From assembly GCF_002006355.2 (NCBI RefSeq), contig NZ_CP096980.1, forward strand, positions 2,852,001 to 2,916,000: a stretch of DNA of 64,000 nucleotides, given 5' to 3'. The first letter of the stretch is position 1, and each line of letters starts with the position of its first letter. The position numbers and the translations under genes are program-made. This document shows positions 34,884 to 43,012 of the stretch, one piece after another. The DNA is from Clostridium felsineum DSM 794 (GTDB lineage Bacteria > Bacillota > Clostridia > Clostridiales > Clostridiaceae). The notes under the pieces are model-generated. The model ran no database searches, was not told where the DNA came from, and worked only from the letters and a program-made list of their open reading frames with translations.

Positions 34884-36368
34884 CTACATTCCAAAATTCA
34901 AGTTTTTAAGAAACAACATTAGGAGTAATGACATATCAACCATAAGTTTAAAAGAAGCTAGTAAAGAAGGTAATAAAATATAAACCTTCATTCCAGCTAT
35001 TTTATCCTCCTGAGATAGCTTTTCTGCCTTATCCATTAGTGCATTATTACGATCAATTAATTCTTCTACTTGCTTAGCTACATCTCCAGAATTTCCACTT
35101 GATAGTGAATATAATATCTTCATAGCTGACTGCACATCAGGATTGCGGTATTCCTTTAAAAATCTATGATATGGTTCTATTGAATTAGGATTTTCTTCTA
35201 GCTCGTCTACAAGATTTTCTAGTGCATACAATAATACTTCTGGTGAGTTATCTATGGATTTACGAATTGCTACTTGTACATTATCTGTCTGCAATAACAA
35301 AGCAACTTCCATAAGCCAGTTAGGAAACTGCTTTTCAATTTCTTTTGCCACCTTTTTCTTAGCAAGGCTATGTCCAATTTTATGTTGATTTAAAAAGAAA
35401 AGTACAACTACAATTCCTACTACTGCAATTACAATATTTTTAAAATATAAAAATCCACTGATAAATAATACTGCTGGAATCACGGCTATTTTTTTACTAA
35501 CTTTTGCTTCCTTTGCCTCATCATAGTCTCTGACTTGAATATATTTTTTTCCTATTCCTGTGCTATTAACTTCCTTCTCAATCCAACTTCTACAAAGCTT
35601 TTTATCAGCTTTCACATAAATTAACATGCAACTTCCTATTAATACCACTGCTGATATCTGACATAACTCCATGGAACTAATATTCAATTTTCCACCCAAT
35701 AGATAAAGAGGTAAAATACAAATAAGCAAAGTTGCTACCAAAGCAATTACTATGTTTCTTTTTACAAGCTGAAATTCTTTCTGTAAATTTGATACTCTAT
35801 CCGCCCACATAGCTCTATTCTTTGTAAGCAGTGTAATACTTCCACTAACATCACCACCACGTCTTTGTGCTGCAATAACAAAGTCATGTATATTGTCAAT
35901 TCTTTCACAGTTAAAGAATTCTCCTATCATATTTAACGCTTCTCTCTCTGGATCTTCACTATCGGTTGTATATTGAATATGCTCTATGGATTTTTCCAAT
36001 ATATCATGAAAAATTCCTTCATCAAAAATTGCAGCTGTTTCTAATAATGCACTAAGCACAGTTCCATTTCTTTTAAAAGAATATAAAAACTGCTCCATAT
36101 AGCTATTAGCTAAAGAAAACATTGTTGTATGATATCTGCCCTTAATAATCTGTATAGTAACCATTGGAGAAAGCAGGAATCCTATAATTCCAATAGCAGC
36201 AATATATTTCAGTTCCAGTTTATAAAGAAGGCCGAAAATAGCAGCCATAAGCACAATCATTCCATAAGTTATAAATGCCTTTCTAAGTGTATATTCATAA
36301 CCATACTTAGCTAACTCATTGATCAAATTTTTATATCTAAGATATCTTAGTGCACTTTTTTTCTTCAA
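34884..36368 (-). CDS. TadB/TadC-type double platform protein
   Basis: About 494 residues; start TTG at 36366-36368, eight bases after AAGGAGG. Two T2SSF-like halves: the first about 80-250 (SYMEQFLYSFKRNGTVLSAL ... RNIVIALVATLLICILPLY), the second about 320-494 (EKQFPNWLMEVALLLQTDNV ... SLLLMLFLKNLNF), each with membrane helices. TadB and TadC are separate proteins in classical Tad systems; here one chain has both. It overlaps the ATPase gene upstream, so they are co-translated. Confidence 0.8.
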   Translation of the reverse strand: MKKKSALRYLRYKNLINELAKYGYEYTLRKAFITYGMIVLMAAIFGLLYKLELKYIAAIGIIGFLLSPMVTIQIIKGRYHTTMFSLANSYMEQFLYSFKRNGTVLSALLETAAIFDEGIFHDILEKSIEHIQYTTDSEDPEREALNMIGEFFNCERIDNIHDFVIAAQRRGGDVSGSITLLTKNRAMWADRVSNLQKEFQLVKRNIVIALVATLLICILPLYLLGGKLNISSMELCQISAVVLIGSCMLIYVKADKKLCRSWIEKEVNSTGIGKKYIQVRDYDEAKEAKVSKKIAVIPAVLFISGFLYFKNIVIAVVGIVVVLFFLNQHKIGHSLAKKKVAKEIEKQFPNWLMEVALLLQTDNVQVAIRKSIDNSPEVLLYALENLVDELEENPNSIEPYHRFLKEYRNPDVQSAMKILYSLSSGNSGDVAKQVEELIDRNNALMDKAEKLSQEDKIAGMKVYILLPSLLASFKLMVDMSLLLMLFLKNLNFGM

Positions 36369-37413
36369 TATTGTTACCTCCTTCACTTTCAAACGGCTTT
36401 ATTTCCATTCGTTCAAACTTCTCCATAACAGCTTTAGGTATATTCTCTTTTACAAGCTCTCCATTAAGTACCATTGGGAAAATTATATTACTACCATTTT
36501 CTCTATAGAAAAAGCATACTTGGTCTATATATCTACGAACCTTTCCATCTCTCATTTGTTTCTTACGTATTAAAATTCCTACATCAATAAACATATAAAT
36601 GTCATTTTCCATCCTGTCAGCATCTATTCTGCTTTCAAGCATATTCAATATTCTATCTGGAATCTTTCTTGCATCATCTGTATGAATAGTTGTAAAGCCT
36701 CTAATTCCGGTGGATAGGCTCTCTAGCAAATATTTAACTTCTACTGAACGTGCTTCTGATAACATAAGCCATTTTGGATTTTGACGAAGACTTGTTTTAA
36801 TTGCCTTTGTATAACTGAATCCTTCTGATACTATTAGCTCTACACAATCTTTATCTGGATTGATTTCTCTATAATGAAGTTCTGATGTATCTTCAATGGT
36901 AATTACCCTCTCATTGCTTGGAATATACTGAGAAAAGAATTTTATTCCTTCTGTCTTTCCAACTCCCGGCTCTCCACAGAAAACAAAATTCATACGAGCT
37001 TTAACACAGTTTGTTAATAACTCTAATATATCTCTGTTGCAATATCCATCTTTTATTATGCTTTCTCTTGTCATTCTTACAGCAGGAAGTGTTATTCTGA
37101 TACAAACTGTTCTTCCAGAAATTGCAGCCGATTCATGAACAATGCTAATTCTCAGTGTATCTGTATCGGCTTCTAAAAGATTTTCAATCTTATTAAATGC
37201 TCTGCTTACATTGTTAGCAATATAATGACTGAACTTTTCAATAAATTCTTTAGTTATACCGTGATCCTCCACTTTTATTCTTTCATTATCAGTATTGGTA
37301 ATCCATAAATCTCTACCGTTAAAATCAATGTCTGTGATCTTATCATCTTCAACATATGGCCAAAGCAATCCAAAATGTGCAGGTACTAATTCCCACTTTG
37401 TACTACGTTCCAT
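36337..37413 (-). CDS. CpaF/TadA-type secretion ATPase
   Basis: About 358 residues; ATG at 37411-37413 with AAAGGAG upstream. Walker A FCGEPGVGKTEGIKF, Asp box-like VITIEDTSELHY, Walker B KWLMLSEARSVE, and the His box TGIRGFTTIHTDD, all as in CpaF/TadA/VirB11-family hexameric ATPases. Shorter than most TadA because the N-terminal regulatory part is small. It should energise pilus assembly or export through the platform protein encoded next. Confidence 0.9.
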   Translation of the reverse strand: MERSTKWELVPAHFGLLWPYVEDDKITDIDFNGRDLWITNTDNERIKVEDHGITKEFIEKFSHYIANNVSRAFNKIENLLEADTDTLRISIVHESAAISGRTVCIRITLPAVRMTRESIIKDGYCNRDILELLTNCVKARMNFVFCGEPGVGKTEGIKFFSQYIPSNERVITIEDTSELHYREINPDKDCVELIVSEGFSYTKAIKTSLRQNPKWLMLSEARSVEVKYLLESLSTGIRGFTTIHTDDARKIPDRILNMLESRIDADRMENDIYMFIDVGILIRKKQMRDGKVRRYIDQVCFFYRENGSNIIFPMVLNGELVKENIPKAVMEKFERMEIKPFESEGGNNIEEKKCTKIS

Positions 37414-37497
37414 AGTTCTCCTTTCCAAGAGTGGAGATTATCCACTCTTTGTGTAATAATTAATTTCAAATAGATTTTTTAATAACTTTATTTGATA

Positions 37498-37668
37498 TTA
37501 ACCTGTAATAGTGCTGGCTGCTCTTTTAAAGAATTCATCAACTAAGTTTTTAAAAGAACTTGCTACAACTCCATCTGTTGATAAAAGCACTACTATAATT
37601 GCTACTAATGCGCTGATAGCTACTGCTGCAATAATTACTGATCCATATTGTTCAAATATTTCTTTCAT
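37498..37668 (-). CDS. 56-residue membrane protein, Flp-like
   Basis: ATG at 37666-37668, eight bases after GAGGT. It starts MKEIFEQYGSVIIAAVAISA, continues through a helix, then a soluble tail with FKNLVDEFFKRAASTITG. First gene of the Tad-like module, just behind the attenuator-like hairpin. Candidate major pilin. Confidence 0.7.
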   Translation of the reverse strand: MKEIFEQYGSVIIAAVAISALVAIIVVLLSTDGVVASSFKNLVDEFFKRAASTITG

Positions 37669-37702
37669 TTTCATACCTCATTCTTTCTTTATTTTTGAGT
37701 AA

Positions 37703-37730
37703 TAAAAAAACAGCTATTTTTCAAGCTGTT
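37703..37730 (-). terminator. Terminator/attenuator ahead of Tad-like module
   Basis: Minus strand AACAGCT (37724-37730), loop TGAAAAAT, AGCTGTT (37709-37715), then TTTTTTT. It sits between a 22-codon leader and the first pilin-like gene. Confidence 0.75.
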
Positions 37731-37738
37731 CCAATAAA

Positions 37739-37807
37739 TCATTTATTTTTTAGTTTTGCTACATATACCAAATGGTTTGTCTCGTATAAAATGAATGCTA
37801 ATTTCAA
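37739..37807 (-). CDS. Possible 22-residue leader peptide
   Basis: TTG at 37805-37807 with a perfect AAGGAGGTGAGTA site; reads MKLAFILYETNHLVYVAKLK then NK and stop. It ends nine bases before the terminator stem. Translation of this peptide could control the terminator, as in attenuation. The peptide has no run of one amino acid, so the signal is unknown. Confidence 0.4.
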   Translation of the reverse strand: MKLAFILYETNHLVYVAKLKNK

Positions 37808-37888
37808 TACTCACCTCCTTGTCACAGTATCAAACTAAATATTATTATTCATAAGCTCCTTTCCACCTTAATAAAACAATTAATGCCT

Positions 37889-37920
37889 AAATGTCAACTT
37901 TTAAGCCTCAGTTGACATTT
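37889..37920. repeat. Perfect 11-bp-arm inverted repeat near oriT
   Basis: AAATGTCAACT (37889-37899) and AGTTGACATTT (37910-37920). No T-run fitting a terminator is obvious. Together with the oriT motif it may be a relaxase-accessory or regulatory site. Confidence 0.5.
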
Positions 37921-37993
37921 AATTTTATTTTCTGAAACCCGTTGAAACTAAAGGGATTTCTGTCTATTTTATTGCCTATTTCCTGTTGATTTG

Positions 37994-38022
37994 TGCCCCC
38001 CTGTTAGATACGGGTGGCTAAT
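37994..38022 (-). other. oriT nick region, Tn916/ICEBs1 type
   Basis: Minus strand reads CCACCCGTATCTAACAGGGG then GGC: arms CCACCC and GGGGGG around GTATCTAACA. This matches the CTAACA/GGGGGG nick motif recognised by MobT-family relaxases of ICEBs1 and Tn916, as recalled. The position just after the coupling-protein genes also fits Tn916. Confidence 0.8.
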
Positions 38023-38025
38023 AAT

Positions 38026-38111
38026 GGCGTGGCTATCGCCACACCAAAAGCAGGTCAGCCCGTCCCTGCGGCTTTCGCTTCGCACGCCGCCTGGCCGTTC
38101 TGCCTGCTTTT
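38026..38111. repeat. GC-rich structured block beside oriT
   Basis: Far more GC-rich than its surroundings. It holds a hairpin GTGGC/GCCAC (38029-38042) and a wide inverted repeat AAAAGCAGG (38046-38054) with CCTGCTTTT (38103-38111). Such a structured block next to oriT could be a single-strand origin or part of the transfer origin. Confidence 0.6.
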
Positions 38112-38127
38112 TATCATTTTAACTTGC

Positions 38128-38394
38128 TTAACTAAAACCACGATAGGCAACTATTATTTGTCCATTTTCTACGTTAATATTAAACTCAAATCTTATAGGA
38201 TATTCTGCTTTTGTTTGTTCATAATCTAAATAAACGCTACACTCCATATCAGCAGTAAATTCCGAAAAAACATTCTGTAATAATCTAGTACCAGAGGCTT
38301 TACAATATTCCACTGTTTGTTCTTCAAAGTCCTTAATATATTCATCATATCCTATAATTTCCTCAACATTTTCAATAGAATACACTTCTTGCAT
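38128..38394 (-). CDS. Small protein between coupling ATPase and oriT
   Basis: 88 residues; ATG at 38392-38394 ten bases after GGAGGG. Acidic and soluble: MQEVYSIENVEEIIGYDEYI, with later SVYLDYEQTKAEYPIRFEF. No family recognised. Its place between the FtsK-like gene and oriT is reminiscent of small transfer accessory proteins. Confidence 0.6.
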   Translation of the reverse strand: MQEVYSIENVEEIIGYDEYIKDFEEQTVEYCKASGTRLLQNVFSEFTADMECSVYLDYEQTKAEYPIRFEFNINVENGQIIVAYRGFS

Positions 38395-38415
38395 AAAATT
38401 CAGACCCTCCAAATG

Positions 38416-39751
38416 TTAATCTGCTTTCTCTGCTTTTACAACCAATTTACCTATTTCATTTAAAAAATCATGCCCTTTAGGTACAAGTGGAGTATAAAAT
38501 TCAGATATAACACTTGTACCTGTATCTACATACCCCCTTCCTTTAATTTGCTTTAGGAAGAAGTCTTTATCAGTTTCACCAAACATCATTCCATAACCCA
38601 TTTCTGACATACGACCTAAAGCTACACGAAAATTAAACTGGTCACGAATCCCATCCCCAAGATATTTCGCATCTGGTCTTTGGCAGGCAAGAATCAAAAA
38701 ATATCCTGACTGTCTCCCAAGCATAACAAGCTGCTTTAACTTATTAAGAACTGCGGTACTTTCCTTACTTCCTATCATTTCCATAAAAGCAACATATTCA
38801 TCAAAAATGAGGAAATTAGCAGGCAATCCTAAATAAGCATAATTTTCACCTGTTTTATATCCTTCCATTTGTTTCATATCCTCATTACGCTTCATCATTC
38901 CATCATAAAAGTTATCAATGCACGCAATCATATCATCCTTTTTACAATAAACATTTGGCATAACAGCTTCCAAGTCTGCGAGGTCCGAATTTTTAGGATC
39001 AAGAACATAAAGTGTAGAATTAGTACGCAGCAGAGCTTCAATCAATGTCAAGATAAAATAACTTTTTCCGCCACCTGTACCACCTGCAATAAGCATATGA
39101 GGTAATTTATCATATTCCCACCAGATATTTTTCATTAATCTTAACTTTCCATGTTCAGCCTGTATATCTTCTATAGAAATACGATTTGCTATTGTATCAT
39201 AGAGTAACGTATATTCTACATAAGAATCCTTCAATTCCTTGTCTGTAAGTTCACAATACAAACCACTTTCAAGCTTTTTTTCAAGATGCAAGAGCTGATC
39301 TTGATATTTACCTAATATAATTTCTACTTGAATATGAATCAAACCATTTTTGAGCTTGTAGTATATCTTTGGAAAATGAGTTATTCTTTCCTTTGTCTTT
39401 CCTGAAGATATGTCTTTAAAAAAACTGTTTGACTGTACCTGTTCTGCTTCATACCATTTATTTTCTAATATCATCCTTGCTAATTTTTGTCGGTGCATGA
39501 GCTGCTTAATTCTATCATATTGGAAATGATAATATAGCCATGCTGAAATTAAACTTATTGCCGCTGCAAAAATCACACTAAACACAAAATAAAAAGTGAT
39601 ATGAAACTGTAAAGTGCCATTTTTTAGAATACTTACGTTTCTCCAATCTATACGCAATATTTGTTTTACATTAAGTAATAAAAACACCATACTAAAAATT
39701 GCTATTAATGAAACAGTAGCAAAATTAAAAACCAGCGATTTATCGCTGGCT
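38416..39751 (-). pseudogene. FtsK/TcpA-like coupling ATPase, 5' end cut by IS
   Basis: The main part of the Tn916 Orf21-type coupling protein. Walker A LIAGGTGGGKSYF, Walker B NFLIFDEYVAF, and the conserved LACQRPDAKYLGDGIRDQFN are intact. Frame can be followed upstream through FNFATVSLIAIFSMVFLLLN into SDKSLV, where an IS1182-like element interrupts it at 39752. The first codons lie beyond the IS (41273-41329). Restart at the ATG at 39688-39690 would give 424 residues lacking only the cytoplasmic N-tip and part of the first membrane helix, so some function may persist. Confidence 0.85.
39730..39751. repeat. Target-site duplication of IS, left copy
   Basis: 22 bases, repeated exactly at 41273-41294 on the far side of the IS. 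The sequence is itself nearly palindromic: CCAGCGA, TTTA, TCGCTGG. Confidence 0.85.
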
Positions 39752-41272
39752 TCAGAGTGTCGACAAAGTCGACACTCATTTCTTTTTATTGTAAAATAGT
39801 AAATGGTGATGAGTAAAATGTTAACAAAAAGAGGAAAAGAATTAAGAAGTCAAATTGAATTAAACAGCTTAGAGGATCTGGTTCCGAAAGATCATTTATT
39901 AAGAAAAATAGATAAATCCATAGATTTTAATTTTATATATGATGAAGTATCAGAATTATATTCTGACTTTGGTAGACCTAGCATTGATCCAGTAGTACTT
40001 ATAAAAATAGTACTTGTTCAATATTTATTTGGAATACCTTCAATGAGACAAACTATAAGGGAAATTCAAGTTAATATAGCTTATAGATGGTTTCTTGGTT
40101 ATTCAATGAGTGAAAAAATACCTCATTTTTCTACCTTTAATAAAAATTATGAAAGAAGATTCAAAGATACTGATGTATTCACAAATATATTTGTGAAAAT
40201 CCTTGAAATTGCTGAAAAAGAAGGCTTTTTAGCACTAGAACAAGTTTATATTGATTCAACACATATAAAAGCTAGTGCCAATAAGAAGAAATTCAAAAGA
40301 GTTAATGTTGAAATTGAGGCAAAAAAATATAAAAACAAACTTGATAAAGAAATTGATTTGGATAGACAAGAACATGGTAAAAAACCTTTAAAAAAAACTA
40401 AAAAAATAGAGACTAAGGAAATTGTACAAAGTACTACTGACAAGGAAAGTGGAATGTTTTATAAGAATGAAAAAGAAAAATGTTTTGCTTATTTAGCTCA
40501 TACTGCATGTGATGATGCCAATTTTGTTCTAGGCTTTGAAGTTACTGCTGGAAATGTTCATGATAGTATTGGCTTTTATGATGTTTATAATAAAGTATAT
40601 TCAAAATTTGGAGATAAACTAGTTGCTGTTGCAGTAGATGCTGGATATAAAAATCCATGCATTGCTAAAACAATACTAGATTCGGGTATTTTACCATCTA
40701 TGCCATATAAACGCCCTATGACCAAGGAAGTTTTCTTTAAAAAGTATGAATATGCATATGATGAATTTTATGATTGTTACATATGCCCTAATAACAAAAT
40801 ATTAAAATATTCAACGACCAACAGAGATGGATATAAAGAATATAAATCTAATAATCACGATTGTGAAAGCTGTGCTTTCATAAAGAAATGTACTAATAGT
40901 AAAAATAAGCAAAAGCTTATTACTAGACATATATGGGAGAATTATTTAGAAGAAGCTGAATATCTCAGACATGAACGGTATGTTAATAGTGTATACAAAA
41001 GGAGAAAAGAAACTATTGAACGTATTTTTGCAGATGCAAAAGAAAAACATGGTATGAGATTCACTCATTTAAGAAGCTTGGCTAAAATTAAAATGGCAGT
41101 CACTCTTACTTTTGCATGCATGAATTTAAAGAAATTAGCAAATAGGCTTTGGAAAAGAAGAAGATATTTGCTTGTGCTATATAAAATATACTTTAAAATA
41201 CATATTTATTCCCAATATAAACTAAATGGCATATTTTCATTTTTGAAAATATGCCATTTGTCTACAGTCTGA
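39752..41272 (+). mobile_element. IS1182-like insertion sequence
   Basis: About 1.52 kb. The left end reads TCAGAGTGTCGACAAA and the right end, inverted, TCAGACTGTAGACAAA: 14 of 16 match. It is flanked by a 22-bp direct duplication of a palindromic target. It carries one transposase gene on the plus strand, opposite to the surrounding genes, and a hairpin past the gene (AAATGGCATATTTTC arms at about 41224-41259). Confidence 0.88.
39803..41272 (+). CDS. IS1182-family transposase
   Basis: 489 residues (or a few fewer if a later ATG is used). N-terminal DUF772-type domain (RPSIDPVVLIKIVLVQYLFG ... AYRWFLGYS), catalytic region with VYIDSTHIKASANKKKFK, AVAVDAGYKNPC and IERIFADAKEKHGMR as the probable DDE residues, and a zinc-like CESCAFIKKC stretch. 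No frameshift, so potentially active. It extends right up to the right end, the stop falling in the terminal repeat. Confidence 0.92.
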   Translation: MVMSKMLTKRGKELRSQIELNSLEDLVPKDHLLRKIDKSIDFNFIYDEVSELYSDFGRPSIDPVVLIKIVLVQYLFGIPSMRQTIREIQVNIAYRWFLGYSMSEKIPHFSTFNKNYERRFKDTDVFTNIFVKILEIAEKEGFLALEQVYIDSTHIKASANKKKFKRVNVEIEAKKYKNKLDKEIDLDRQEHGKKPLKKTKKIETKEIVQSTTDKESGMFYKNEKEKCFAYLAHTACDDANFVLGFEVTAGNVHDSIGFYDVYNKVYSKFGDKLVAVAVDAGYKNPCIAKTILDSGILPSMPYKRPMTKEVFFKKYEYAYDEFYDCYICPNNKILKYSTTNRDGYKEYKSNNHDCESCAFIKKCTNSKNKQKLITRHIWENYLEEAEYLRHERYVNSVYKRRKETIERIFADAKEKHGMRFTHLRSLAKIKMAVTLTFACMNLKKLANRLWKRRRYLLVLYKIYFKIHIYSQYKLNGIFSFLKICHLSTV

Positions 41273-41329
41273 AACCAGCGATTTATCGCTGGCTTTTATC
41301 CGATACCTTCTATTTTTAATTATTTGCAT
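41273..41329 (-). pseudogene. Severed 5' end of the FtsK/TcpA-like gene
   Basis: ATG at 41327-41329 with AAAGGA upstream reads MQIIKNRRYRIKASDKSLV, and then the IS. ASDKSLV is encoded by the duplicated target and is repeated on the other side, where it continues FNFATVS. This proves the IS lies inside codons 13-19 of the coupling-protein gene. Confidence 0.85.
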
Positions 41330-41390
41330 TATTTATCCTTTCAAATAAAAGATAGAAATATTCATTACTTATCTTTGTTCTACACATTAA

Positions 41391-42136
41391 TTAACTATTT
41401 TTAGAATATATCCAAAACAAAATACTATCTGTAAGCCTTAATGAAAACAAAGCATCCTCAATTGTTGGAATTTCCTGTGTTGATTCATTTCTATGAGTAC
41501 CATAATCTGACATCATTGAATAAATCATATAAATCATCTTTGTTTTCTTTAACTTTCCATCCCTGTTTTCATTAAAAAATTCTGCTAAATCTTCTTTTTT
41601 TAGATCTTGATTAAGTGCATTTGATAAATCTTGTGGGGTGGCTTCACTACTATCCCCACTTGTATTAAAAGCGCCTCTCATCCATTTTGCAAAATCTTCT
41701 GTACCTTTAAATTTTGAAAATATGCTGACAATACAGGTTCTGCAAGATTCTATACAAGCACCAGAGTGTCCTTGAATATACGAATCAATAGCTGATTCAT
41801 ATGAATCATAAACTTCTGGATGTTCTGTTTTTAGCCACGATTCAACAGAAAACAACTCATTAATTCTTGAATCATTGTTTTGCATACATGTTGACACATA
41901 TATTTTGCTTCCATCAATTTCAATTGTAAGCCCCATCAATTCATACAAATGTGATAATTCTTCAAAATCATCTACTAAATATTCAGATATATAAGATATT
42001 TTGAATATTTGTCAAAAAGCTCATTAAGTCCTACACACTTTAATCTTGCTTTAAATTCTGAATTTCTTTGTATAAAAAATCCTTTTCTACTAATTATTTC
42101 GGATATTTTAGAAAGAATTATTTCTTTATCATTCAT
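41391..42136 (-). pseudogene. HEPN/Abi_C-like protein, frameshifted
   Basis: ATG at 42134-42136 (AAAGGAG site) reads MNDKEIILSKISEIISRKGF to FDKYS, then the frame breaks at an AAAA run near 42003. With one A added it continues KISYISEYLVDDFEELSHLY and MGLTIEIDGSKIYVSTCMQ to a stop at 41391; about 247 residues. The end (SAIDSYIQGHSGACIESCRT and MSDYGTHRNESTQEIPTIED) resembles helical abortive-infection C-terminal/HEPN proteins; assignment tentative. Tn916 has nothing between Orf22 and Orf21, so this is an extra gene, possibly defensive. Confidence 0.55.
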
Positions 42137-42205
42137 AAATTTTTTCTCCTTTATTTTTCTTTTAAGAAAATTATACCATCCAGTAATTTTAAGCACAATC
42201 AAAGT

Positions 42206-42592
42206 CTACTTATTATCATGTTGTTGGTTCTGAATTTTGTTAGCACCAGAATGTGCAGTCTGCTTTTCACTTTTCAAAATGATATCCTCTGCCTTGATAT
42301 ACCAGTCTACATCTGCACCTTGAAAAGTAGCATTAGCGACAGTATCTGCTACAGGATTTATTATTTCAACTTCTGCGTTGTAGTCGAACTCCTTTACAGG
42401 TACAGTTGCAGGAATACTAACTTGAATCATTCTTCCTTGCCCTCTTGATTTCAAATCGTAAGTGCGTTCCTTGATTTCTTCAGATACTGTGCCATCTTCA
42501 TTTTGTAAATGTACCTCACGTCTTAAAGCAGAAAACTTTAAATTTCCAAATGTAGCTTCTTTATCAATAACAATTCCATTTGCTAATCTCAT
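42206..42592 (-). CDS. YdcP-family protein (DUF961, Tn916 Orf22 type)
   Basis: 128 residues. MRLANGIVIDKEATFGNLKF, KERTYDLKSRGQGRMIQVSI and VNPVADTVANATFQGADVDW-like segments mark the DUF961/YdcP family found at the head of Tn916/ICEBs1 transfer operons. Small, soluble, role in transfer regulation or DNA processing unproven. The next gene upstream is a paralogue. Confidence 0.9.
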   Translation of the reverse strand: MRLANGIVIDKEATFGNLKFSALRREVHLQNEDGTVSEEIKERTYDLKSRGQGRMIQVSIPATVPVKEFDYNAEVEIINPVADTVANATFQGADVDWYIKAEDIILKSEKQTAHSGANKIQNQQHDNK

Positions 42593-42612
42593 ATAAATTT
42601 ACCTTCCTTTCC

Positions 42613-42927
42613 TTATGCTTCTACCATGTCATCTGCATGAAGAATATAATTTGTAAATCCTCGAGTTCCAATTTTATAACCTTCTGCGGTAATTCGTGCA
42701 TTAATTAACTTTACCCTCTTTTCAACTTCAAAATGCTTTTCACCTGCTTCAGTTGGAAGAATAACAACAATATCATCTGCCCTTTGAACGTCTGAATATA
42801 AATTGTAGCTGCGTGATAAAATTGTATTATGCCCATTTACCCTTCTCTGTTCAATCTTGCCTTCACCAGCATATTCTAAGTTTCCAAATGTCTTTTCCAT
42901 GTTTGGGATTACATATTTTAATTCCAT
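42613..42927 (-). CDS. YdcP-family protein (DUF961, Tn916 Orf23 type)
   Basis: 104 residues: MELKYVIPNMEKTFGNLEYA, RSYNLYSDVQRADDIVVILP, INARITAEGYKIGTRGFTNY. Same family as the downstream gene, 20 bases apart. It is the first gene of the transfer operon, behind the 43013-43286 regulatory stretch. Confidence 0.9.
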   Translation of the reverse strand: MELKYVIPNMEKTFGNLEYAGEGKIEQRRVNGHNTILSRSYNLYSDVQRADDIVVILPTEAGEKHFEVEKRVKLINARITAEGYKIGTRGFTNYILHADDMVEA

Positions 42928-43012
42928 ATTTCTTTACCTCATTTCTTTTTATATTTAAATAAATAATTTACTTCTGAATTTTTTCTATTCTGCCACATAA
43001 AAAATACCTAAA

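Noticed and set aside
38014..38229. Plus-strand open frame beginning GTGGCTAATAATGGCGTGG through the GC-rich block
   Set aside because: It crosses the oriT-adjacent inverted repeats, has no ribosome site, and lies opposite to every neighbour; it is open only because the block is GC-rich.
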